DNA of 64,000 bases from Cystobacter fuscus (GTDB lineage Bacteria > Myxococcota > Myxococcia > Myxococcales > Myxococcaceae). Under the pieces are notes generated by a model. That model did not search any database. It was not told the origin of the DNA and saw nothing but the letters and a program-made list of their open reading frames with translations. The first letter of the stretch is position 1. Every line of letters begins with the position of its first letter. The DNA lies in assembly GCF_002305875.1 (NCBI RefSeq), contig NZ_CP022098.1, forward strand, positions 62,001 through 126,000, in the 5' to 3' direction. Made by a program: the position numbers and the translations under genes. Positions 57,865 through 64,000 of this stretch are shown here, one piece after another.

Positions 57865-58839
57865 ATGGCGAAGCGCGCGGCGGCTCGGCGGGGACAGGCG
57901 CTGGTGGAAACGGCGCTGGGGACGATGGTGTTCGTCACCATTCTCGTGTTCGGCATCTACTTCGCCGAGGTGGGCGCGTTGACGCTCAAGGTGCAGGAGG
58001 CGGCCAACTTCGCGCTCTGGGAGGCCACCGGCCACGTGCAGCACGATCCCCGGGAGGGGGCGTTCCAGCGGCGGGGCGCGGTGGCGCAGGCGGAAGCGGA
58101 GGCCAACCGGCGCTATCGCGACTTCGACGGACGCTCCAGTGAGGGGGGTGGCGCGATGACGGTTCAACTGGCCATCGCGCGCGCCAGGTCCCCGCGGGTG
58201 GTGTGCGAGCCGAGGCTGCCCGGAGGGGATCCGCTCATCGCGGGCATCCGGCCCTCGGACGCGAACGGGGGCTCGGCCGCGCTGGCGCAGGCGATGGACA
58301 TCCAATCGCCGGGCATGTCGTGCACGGCGTCCTCCGCGCTGCGAGGCGCGCGCATCGGCCGCTTCCTGGAGCCGGGGTTCTTCAAGGTGTCCCAGCGTCG
58401 CGCCAGCGCGCTCTTCACGGTGTGCGCCGCGGGGCGGGCCTCGGATGGCACCTGCGGCGGGAGCTTCTCGCTGCTGTTGGATGACTGGGGACTGGCCGGG
58501 GTGGACGAGGGGCGCTCGTGCGCGCTCAACATCAATAACAGGCGGAACTGCCAGAACCTCGATTACCACGACTGGGTGCAGCGCGTTTACCAGCGTAACG
58601 GCGGGGGCGGGAGCGCGGGCAGTGCACTCGCGTCCGCGACCCGGGCCGGTGCGGGCATCAACGAGGATCAATTCTTCATGAGCTTCCGGGGCGAGGAGGA
58701 CAAGTACGAGCAGGACATCGGCGCCTCGCACGCGGGCAACCAGACGCGCTGGGAGGTGACGCCCTTCCGCGTTCCGAATGGAGGTCAGAACTACACGGTC
58801 CACCGGGACAACCGCTGGCTCGGAGGCGTACCGCATTGA
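57865..58839 (+). CDS. TadE/TadG-like pseudopilin protein
   Basis: The 324-residue protein has the same start as its neighbours: MAKRAAARRGQALVETALGT then MVFVTILVFGIYFAEVGAL, a Glu-containing pseudopilin-type leader and one helix. The mature part contains several Cys (MSCTASSALRG, FTVCAAGRASDGTCGG, CALNINNRRNCQ). GAGG precedes the ATG by ten bases or so. Its stop overlaps the TTG start of the next gene (58836). It is the third member of the pseudopilin cluster. Confidence 0.72.
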   Translation: MAKRAAARRGQALVETALGTMVFVTILVFGIYFAEVGALTLKVQEAANFALWEATGHVQHDPREGAFQRRGAVAQAEAEANRRYRDFDGRSSEGGGAMTVQLAIARARSPRVVCEPRLPGGDPLIAGIRPSDANGGSAALAQAMDIQSPGMSCTASSALRGARIGRFLEPGFFKVSQRRASALFTVCAAGRASDGTCGGSFSLLLDDWGLAGVDEGRSCALNINNRRNCQNLDYHDWVQRVYQRNGGGGSAGSALASATRAGAGINEDQFFMSFRGEEDKYEQDIGASHAGNQTRWEVTPFRVPNGGQNYTVHRDNRWLGGVPH

Positions 58840-59534
58840 GCCGGGCCGTGCGAACGGTGGGGCGTGCGTGGGCGCTGCTCGTGGCGCTGTCGCTGCCGGC
58901 CTTGGCGGGGGACGGGGGGACTCCGGTGCCCGCGCGCTTCGCATGGCCGAAGCTCCAGGTGTTGGAGCAGGTGGAGTCGAATGAGATCGTGGAGGCGGGT
59001 GGCGTGCCGGTGGCGCTGCGCGCGGTGCACGTGAAGGAGTCCGCGCGCGAACTGGTGCAGCGTTTCGCGGATGCCTTTCGGGACGGAGGGCTCTACGTGC
59101 CGCCGGGGAAGGAGCAGCCGCAGCTCGCGAGCAACGCGGCCATGCTCACCGCGGTCGATCCCCGCCGCCGCATCACGTACACGGTCATCCTCCAGCCCCA
59201 ACCAGACGGCACCACCACGCTGTACCTGGGCGAGGCCAACCATGCGCTGGCGCGCGCGCCCGGCACGGAGACGGACTTCGCGCCGTTGCCTCCGGGAGCG
59301 CAGGGGGTGTTGCGCATCAACAGCGAGGGTTCGCGCACGTTGACCTTCCATGTGCCGCTCACGGGCGAGCAGGTGCGGACGTTCTACGACGGTGCGCTCG
59401 CCAAGGCCGGGTGGAAGCGCGGGGACGAGGCGGGTGTGTACACACGGGCGGGTGAGGAATTGCGGCTCGTGCACGAGCCCGGCGAGGGTGGCCAGCGCAC
59501 GGTGGTGCTGCTGCTCCAGGCACGCGCGCGCTGA
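58836..59534 (+). CDS. Secreted protein of the pseudopilin operon
   Basis: The 232-residue product starts at TTG 58836, overlapping the stop of the previous gene (TTGA), with MSRAVRTVGRAWALLVALSL as signal peptide, cleaved near ALAG. The mature protein has two similar alpha/beta parts (RELVQRFADAFRDGGLYVPP and GEQVRTFYDGALAKAGWKRG) that suggest a duplicated small domain. No family is recognised. Coupling by overlap shows it belongs with the pseudopilin genes. Confidence 0.7.
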   Translation: MSRAVRTVGRAWALLVALSLPALAGDGGTPVPARFAWPKLQVLEQVESNEIVEAGGVPVALRAVHVKESARELVQRFADAFRDGGLYVPPGKEQPQLASNAAMLTAVDPRRRITYTVILQPQPDGTTTLYLGEANHALARAPGTETDFAPLPPGAQGVLRINSEGSRTLTFHVPLTGEQVRTFYDGALAKAGWKRGDEAGVYTRAGEELRLVHEPGEGGQRTVVLLLQARAR

Positions 59535-59619
59535 GTCAGGGCCCTCGCTGTTTTACTGGCGGAGCGGGATTGTTCTCCCTGGGTGTGCTAGGCTGAGCCT
59601 GTCACTCCGGGGGGGAGCA

Positions 59620-59871
59620 ATGCACCGTGGTCACATTCTCGTCTTGCTGTGGGTCCTCTTCGCCAGTGCCGCCTGTCCGCATGCCTTTCGTAAGGGAGGC
59701 GCGATCGATCAGTCCATACTCAAGGACATGTACGAGTCCTTCAGACCGATGACTCGCACCGATTGTGAGCCAGCAACCCTTCGGACCGTGTGTCTCCCGG
59801 AAAAATTCGTGGACTGTGAGCGGCAATGCAAAGAGGACCTTGCGGCGAGCAATGAAGAGGAGGAAGGGTGA
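59620..59871 (+). CDS. Small lipoprotein with Cys-rich tail
   Basis: The 83-residue product has a signal MHRGHILVLLWVLFASAAC with a lipobox A-S-A-A-C. The mature part is short, with CEPATLRTVCLPEKFVDCER and QCKEDL (four Cys). GGGGGAG precedes the ATG, and a TAGGCT hexamer at 59589-59594 may be its -10 element. The next gene begins at GTG 59868, overlapping the stop (GTGA). Local GC is lower than in the pseudopilin genes, so the pair is probably a separate operon. Confidence 0.68.
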   Translation: MHRGHILVLLWVLFASAACPHAFRKGGAIDQSILKDMYESFRPMTRTDCEPATLRTVCLPEKFVDCERQCKEDLAASNEEEEG

Positions 59872-60752
59872 GGTGGCGGATTCCAGCCGCGATCCTGGTG
59901 GCAGTGTTGCTGCCAGCGCCCATCATGGCGATCATCTCCATTCATTGGCTTGAACCCCTCACGAAGCGCGTAGCGGAGCAGGCAAAGGCCGTGGTTCCGA
60001 TGCTTTCGTGGGAGCAGCGCAGCCAGCGCCCGACCTGGCGACAGGCTTGCCGGCGGAGCACTGACTGTGATTCGCCCCTGGCCTGCTTTCTCGACACGCA
60101 CGTTCATGGCTTCTACTGCACGGACAGCGAGTGCGAGACTGATTCCCAATGTCAGACGGGGTTTGTTTGCAGGAGCGTGGAGACCTGGGGCGGTGAGGTT
60201 CTGAATCGGTGCGTCTTGGAGGGAGATCGGCGGGAGGGAGAGCGCTGCAAGCCCCAGTCGAGAAAATACGCGAGCGCCTGCGCGGCGGGATTGCTCTGCG
60301 CCGATTGGTGTGGCCGGCCATGCGAACCCGAGGAACCAGGAAGTTGCCCCGAGGGTTTCTTCTGCCCGCCGGAGGGGGGCCCCCAGGGCTCCTCCTGTCT
60401 TCCCACCTGCGAGGCGCGTGGCTGCCCTCCGGGTCAGGCCTGCATCCGCTTCCGTCAGGGGATTTCGGTCTGCTCGGTGGTCCATGGCACGAACTGCCAG
60501 CAGTCCACCTGTCCCGAGTCGCAGGTGTGTGTGACGCATACCGTGCCGGAAAAGGCGGGAGCGGTCTGGATGCGGTGCGAGCTTCCATGCACGAGCGATG
60601 GCTCGTCCTGCCCGGAAGGCTTCTTCTGTCACCTGTCGCGTTGCGTGCGCGCCTGTGAGCCAGACGCGCCGGGAACCTGTGGACCGGGCGAGAAATGCGC
60701 GCGGCTCCGGGCCAGCGGGCTCCAGGCCTGTGTCTTCGATGAAGAGACCTGA
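59868..60752 (+). CDS. Cys-rich secreted or membrane-anchored protein
   Basis: The 294-residue product begins with a hydrophobic stretch RIPAAILVAVLLPAPIMAII (a signal or anchor). The mature part carries about 30 Cys in repeats resembling C-x4-DC-x3-LAC and C-x2-GFxC units (RRSTDCDSPLACFLD, DSQCQTGFVCR, CPEGFFCPPEGG, CPEGFFCHLSRC). This pattern is common in myxobacterial extracellular proteins and implies many disulfides. The start GTG overlaps the stop of the small lipoprotein, so they are co-translated. Function is unknown. Confidence 0.74.
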   Translation: MRWRIPAAILVAVLLPAPIMAIISIHWLEPLTKRVAEQAKAVVPMLSWEQRSQRPTWRQACRRSTDCDSPLACFLDTHVHGFYCTDSECETDSQCQTGFVCRSVETWGGEVLNRCVLEGDRREGERCKPQSRKYASACAAGLLCADWCGRPCEPEEPGSCPEGFFCPPEGGPQGSSCLPTCEARGCPPGQACIRFRQGISVCSVVHGTNCQQSTCPESQVCVTHTVPEKAGAVWMRCELPCTSDGSSCPEGFFCHLSRCVRACEPDAPGTCGPGEKCARLRASGLQACVFDEET

Positions 60753-60905
60753 GTCTTCGTTACCGGGAGCCGATCACTCCGTTCCTTGAAGGAAGGGAGG
60801 AAAATTCAGCAGGGGTGGCTTTTCTTGGGAATCAAAACTTGATAATGTTCACTTGCCGTGCGGATGCGAACCATCCGCTTCACACCCGGCCGAGGGGAGA
60901 ACTCC

Positions 60906-61253
60906 ATGCGCAATTTGTCTGTCGTGGCTGTCTTCACGGTGGTGATGATGTCGGTGGTGGGCTGTGGTGGCGTCGAAGCCGAGCAGCATGAGCTGTCGCG
61001 GCCGGGGGAACAGGTGGGCACTGCGGCCCTGGCGTCCCAGCAGTCGCGAGGCTTCATTTCCGACGGGCAGAACACCCAGGTGGAGGGACAGGTGTCCGCG
61101 CAGCAGGTGCAGCAGGCGACCCTGGCGGAGACCTGTTCCGGCTCGTGCAACGCCACCACGTGTTCGTGTTACGGCAGCTACGAGTGCTGCCTGGCGGGGT
61201 GCGTGGCGTGCTGGGAGGTGCTGGATACCCTCGAGCCCGCCACCGCGCCGTGA
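60906..61253 (+). CDS. Small lipoprotein with a Cys-cluster C-terminus
   Basis: The 115-residue product has a lipoprotein signal, MRNLSVVAVFTVVMMSVVGC. The middle (VEAEQHELSRPGEQVGTAAL) is polar, and the last 40 residues hold eight or more Cys (TCSGSCNATTCSCYGSYECC, then LAGCVACW). GAGGGGAG lies upstream of the ATG. A stand-alone gene. The dense Cys motif CSGSCNATTC followed by ECCLAGCVAC could be a metal site or a disulfide knot; no family is recognised. Confidence 0.65.
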   Translation: MRNLSVVAVFTVVMMSVVGCGGVEAEQHELSRPGEQVGTAALASQQSRGFISDGQNTQVEGQVSAQQVQQATLAETCSGSCNATTCSCYGSYECCLAGCVACWEVLDTLEPATAP

Positions 61254-61302
61254 GGTGAGCCGGGATGTCTGGCTTCAGCTGACTGGCTTCAGGAGGTGAG
61301 TC

Positions 61303-61968
61303 TCAGACACCGGGCTGGAACATCACCTCCCGCGGGTAGCTTCGCTCCGCCACCTGTTCGAGGTCATCCACCTCGTAGGTGAGCAGGGGCGTTTGCGAGG
61401 ACACCACGTACCAGGGCATGCCCGGCCCCACTCGCACCGCCAGGGCATTGTCCGACAGACGCCTCAGCTCTGGCTGGGGCGGCACGGCCTTGAGCGGCTC
61501 ACTCCGAGGCGCGCTCCTCTGCCACGTGCGCGGCTGCTCCCTCTCCTGGGGATACTCGAACAGTGCCTCGGGCGCTGTCACCGCGGTGGGCTGCGTTTCC
61601 TCCTCGTCCGCGGACGGCAGTGCCTCCAGCGCCCGCGTCACCTCTTTGTTCCGGGGATTCAACTCCAATGCTGCCTTCAGCGCCGCGCGTGCCCCGGTCT
61701 TGTCTCCTTGATCCAACAGCAGCTCGGCCGCCATCCGGAACGCGTTGAGGGCCTCGCGTCGCGAGCCCGCGCCCCGGTACGCCTCGGCCTGGCCCATATA
61801 CAGGGAAGGATCCCTCGGGTTGAGCTCGAGCAACCGCTCATAGGTCTGCACGCACTCGGTGAACCGCCGCTGGGCATACAGGTCCAGCGCTTCTTCCTTC
61901 AATTCCCTCACACCCACCGTCCCATCTCCCTCGGCTTCCGCCGCGAACGACTCACTCCAAGCAAGCAC
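61303..61968 (-). CDS. TPR-containing protein
   Basis: The 221-residue protein has two to three TPR units (EALDLYAQRRFTECVQTYER, LYMGQAEAYRGAGSRREALN, ARAALKAALELNPRNKEVTR), then a low-complexity linker and a C-terminal segment (ALAVRVGPGMPWYVVSSQTP, YEVDDLEQVAERSYP) that I do not recognise. It is cytoplasmic. The start (GTG 61968) is uncertain; an internal GTG before RELKEEAL is an alternative. Upstream there are about 300 bases of A/T-rich spacer. Confidence 0.7.
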   Translation of the reverse strand: MLAWSESFAAEAEGDGTVGVRELKEEALDLYAQRRFTECVQTYERLLELNPRDPSLYMGQAEAYRGAGSRREALNAFRMAAELLLDQGDKTGARAALKAALELNPRNKEVTRALEALPSADEEETQPTAVTAPEALFEYPQEREQPRTWQRSAPRSEPLKAVPPQPELRRLSDNALAVRVGPGMPWYVVSSQTPLLTYEVDDLEQVAERSYPREVMFQPGV

Positions 61969-62265
61969 GGGCCGTGCCGGGCGCCCGCTGTTCTCCCTCG
62001 CCGGACGCCGCCGCTCTTTGTCCGATCACGCACTCTGGATTTGTTCGCCTCCGGGCATCCGGTGGGATCTCGTACTTGCGAACACCTGAATATTGTCTTC
62101 TTCCCGTTCAAGCCGCCTTCTCGGACCCTGTAAGGATGACGGAAACGTCTCCTTTTGACGCCGTCATTCTTTCAGGCTGCGGTGTATGTCTTCCCCCCTC
62201 TCCCTGGCCGGAGAGTCATGAGAAGTGAACGCCCGGGCGTGTGGGGCCCCGCGCCCTGATGCGCG
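61969..62265. other. Intergenic region upstream of the TPR protein gene
   Basis: No gene is visible in these 297 bases. The part around 62035-62120 is relatively A/T-rich (ACACCTGAATATTGTCTTCT), which fits a promoter for the TPR gene at 61968. No element is assigned. Confidence 0.35.
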
Positions 62266-62988
62266 TCAGGCCGTCTCCCCGAGTCCGCGGCGCAGTGCTT
62301 CCACCAGCTCGGCGGGATCCCCCTCGCGCAGCGCGGCCCGTCCCGCCTCGAAGTCCGCCCGGGCTCCCTCCACGTCCCCCAGGCGCGCGCGCAACTCCCC
62401 CCGGTCGCGCAGCAACTCCGCGTCCACCGGGTCTCCCTCGGAGGCCGCGAGCGCGCGGGTGAGGTCTTCCACGGCCTCGCGCGTGCGCCCCAGCCGGGCC
62501 CGCGCGAGCGCGCGCCGGTGCAAGAGCCACGGGTTGCCCGCGTCCTCGTCGAGCGCGCGCGTCCAGTCGCGCTCGGCGTCCTCGTCCCGGCCGAGCACCT
62601 CCAGGGACTCGGCGCGCCGCATGTACAGCACCAGCGCCTTGCGGAACTCCCCCGCCGCGAGCGCGTCGAAGTCGGCCACGGCCTCGGCGTGGCGGCCGAG
62701 CCGCGCCAGGGCGAGCGCGCGGTGCAGGTGCCCCGAGGCGTGGCCCGGGGCCAGCTCCAGCGCGCGCTCGTACCAGGGCAGGGCCTCGGCGGGCCGTCCT
62801 CCCCAGATGGCGAGCGTCATCCCCATCTCCAAGAGGACGCGCACCTGTCGCGGATAGCTCTCGGTGAGCGCGCTCATGCGCGCGAGTGCTTCCCCGTACC
62901 GGCCGCCGCGCCGCAACCGATCCACCTTGCGCAGCAGCTCGGTGAGCTCCGGGGGCCACGCCTCGCGTCCGTTGCGCTCCTGGGTCAT
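62266..62988 (-). CDS. TPR-repeat protein
   Basis: The 240-residue protein is built from about six TPR units, such as EALPWYERALELAPGHASGH, EDAERDWTRALDEDAGNPWL and EAVEDLTRALAASEGDPVDA. No signal peptide. The ATG has GAGGGAGGGC before it and starts nine bases after the stop of the upstream gene, so the two are an operon. It probably serves as a scaffold or regulator for the kinase-like upstream product; this is inference. Confidence 0.8.
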   Translation of the reverse strand: MTQERNGREAWPPELTELLRKVDRLRRGGRYGEALARMSALTESYPRQVRVLLEMGMTLAIWGGRPAEALPWYERALELAPGHASGHLHRALALARLGRHAEAVADFDALAAGEFRKALVLYMRRAESLEVLGRDEDAERDWTRALDEDAGNPWLLHRRALARARLGRTREAVEDLTRALAASEGDPVDAELLRDRGELRARLGDVEGARADFEAGRAALREGDPAELVEALRRGLGETA

Positions 62989-62997
62989 GCCCTCCCT

Positions 62998-64000
62998 CTA
63001 CCCGTCGGAGGAGCGCTCGGCCAGCCACGCCTGGACCTGGGCGCGCAGTGCCTCGGTGCCCGAGCGCTCCAGGGTGAGCTCGGCCTCGCGGGCCAGCAGG
63101 CGGGCGCGGGCCGAGTCCGGGTGGGTGTCCCACAGGGCGCGGGCGAGGGCGAAGCGGGTCTCGGCGAGGGCCTCGGGGGGCACGGTGTGGGTGGCGCGCA
63201 GCACGAGGGCGCGCTCGAGGGGCGCGAGGGCCTCGGAGGCGCGGCCGAGCCGCAACAGCGCCTCGCCCTGGCCGGTGAGGGGCGCGGCCAGCTCCGGGTG
63301 CTGGGAGCCCAGAGCGCGCTCGCGCAGACGCAGGGCGCGGGTGAAGAGCGTCAGGGCCTCGCCGGGGCGTCCCTGGTCCACCAGCACCCGCCCCAGCGTG
63401 GTGCAGGGCTGGGCGGTGTCGGGGTGCTCGGGCCCCCGCGCCCGCTCCGACGCCTCCACCGCCCGGCGCAGCACCCGCCGCGCCTCCTCGCCCTGCCCAT
63501 CGCGCCACAGGGCCGCGCCCAGCGCGTCCAGCGCCGTCGCCTGGAAGGGGTGGTGGGGGGGCAGGCTGCGCGCCACGATGTCCACGCCTTGCCTCAGCGC
63601 GGTGATCGCCTCGGTGGGGCGGCCCAGGGCGCTCAGGGAGCCACCGATGCTCACCAGGGCGCTGCCCACGCGCGGGTGCTCCGCGCCGAGCGTCTGGAGG
63701 AAGGCCGCGTGCGCGCGCAGGTTCTCCGCCAGCGCCTCCGCGTGGCGCCCCTGGGCCGAGAGCGCCAGCCCCAGCCGGCGCAGCACGATGGCGCCCTCGG
63801 GGCTCTCCAGGGCGGAGGCCTTCTCCAGCTCGGCGAGGGCCTTGCGCTGGGAGGCCTCGGCGGCGAGCGGATCCCCCTGGGCGGCGTACACGAGCCCGTG
63901 GGCGCTCTCGAGCTCCGCGAGCAGCCGGCCCTGGCGCCGGGTGCGCGCGAGCAGGGCGCGCGCCTGCTGATAGAAGTCATGCCCGTCCTGGGCGCGCGCG
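62998..64000 (-). CDS. C-terminal TPR region of a larger protein, cut by the window edge
   Basis: The frame is open from the right edge and ends at 62998 (TAG). It encodes at least 333 residues of tandem TPR units with the pattern of myxobacterial kinase C-termini (RARGPEHPDTAQPCTTLGRV, LVDQGRPGEALTLFTRALRL, GSQHPELAAPLTGQGEALLR). The N-terminal part is missing, and the most likely identity is a Ser/Thr kinase with C-terminal TPRs, by family knowledge. An internal GTG at 63891 is not the start, since upstream codons (QQARALLARTRRQGRLLAEL) continue the TPR pattern. It is followed by the TPR gene nine bases on. Confidence 0.78.
   Translation of the reverse strand, partial: ARAQDGHDFYQQARALLARTRRQGRLLAELESAHGLVYAAQGDPLAAEASQRKALAELEKASALESPEGAIVLRRLGLALSAQGRHAEALAENLRAHAAFLQTLGAEHPRVGSALVSIGGSLSALGRPTEAITALRQGVDIVARSLPPHHPFQATALDALGAALWRDGQGEEARRVLRRAVEASERARGPEHPDTAQPCTTLGRVLVDQGRPGEALTLFTRALRLRERALGSQHPELAAPLTGQGEALLRLGRASEALAPLERALVLRATHTVPPEALAETRFALARALWDTHPDSARARLLAREAELTLERSGTEALRAQVQAWLAERSSDG

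Noticed and set aside
60825-60846. Promoter TTGGGA / GATAAT before the 60906 lipoprotein
   Set aside because: The spacing is only ten bases, too short for a -35/-10 pair.

Overview
The window is chromosomal DNA from a high-GC deltaproteobacterium, almost certainly a myxobacterium of the Cystobacter/Archangium/Stigmatella type. The reasons are the very high GC of ordinary genes (one 60-base sample in rtcB has 47 G/C), Ser/Thr kinases with long Pro-rich or fused tails, two DUSAM proteins and a DUF2381 protein (families typical of myxobacteria), many lipoproteins with Cys-rich, kelch or TPR repeats, and a squalene/phytoene synthase. No rRNA, tRNA, CRISPR array, prophage or IS element was recognised.

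Layout. 0-16 kb holds housekeeping and signalling genes: squalene/phytoene synthase, a DUF938 methyltransferase coupled to a membrane Ser/Thr kinase, a PilZ protein, a large FG-GAP/kelch lipoprotein, an AlkX(YcaQ)-type DNA glycosylase, two alpha/beta hydrolases and a LuxR-type regulator beside a haem-oxygenase-like protein. 16.9-18.1 kb is gene-poor and carries a 25-bp minisatellite. 18-29.7 kb contains a kinase-receiver-cyclase fusion, a cytochrome P450 divergent from an AraC regulator, a glucose-dehydrogenase-like/cyclase-like/GH15 sugar group, and a tightly coupled three-gene cassette (TIGR04222-type membrane protein with a Ser/Cys tail, DUF692 enzyme, SCO6045-like partner) followed by a TetR regulator with a likely operator. 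30-36 kb has ElyC/YdcF and App1 proteins, a lipoprotein, an eight-repeat Cys-rich lipoprotein and a receiver-like protein.

36.1-41.4 kb is an accessory region of lower GC (31 G/C in the sample at 39121-39180). It holds two tandem lipoprotein-DUSAM pairs, in each of which the lipoprotein gene is broken, a DUF2381 protein with a small lipoprotein, and a stand-alone HipA-like kinase with its own HTH. 41.5-47.1 kb holds a lysophospholipase-like hydrolase, a methyltransferase, a metallo-beta-lactamase-fold hydrolase and a P1B-4-type metal ATPase.

47.5-54.1 kb is a same-strand block: RtcB RNA ligase, a protein ending in three WMxDF motifs, two paralogous VWA proteins, then an anti-phage dCTP deaminase with a 60-residue overlapping gene. 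It combines RNA repair with nucleotide-depletion defence, though a 119-bp gap with a dyad separates the deaminase from the rest. 54.3-61 kb has a response regulator, a Tad-like pseudopilin cluster and small secreted Cys-rich proteins. 61-64 kb holds TPR proteins, the last continuing off the right edge.

The best candidates for an undescribed system are the Cys-tail/DUF692 cassette (26834-29081) and the rtcB-VWA-deaminase block. A genome-style pattern also stands out: several genes without a Shine-Dalgarno have a TAGGNT hexamer 7-12 bases before the start codon, which suggests leaderless transcripts.
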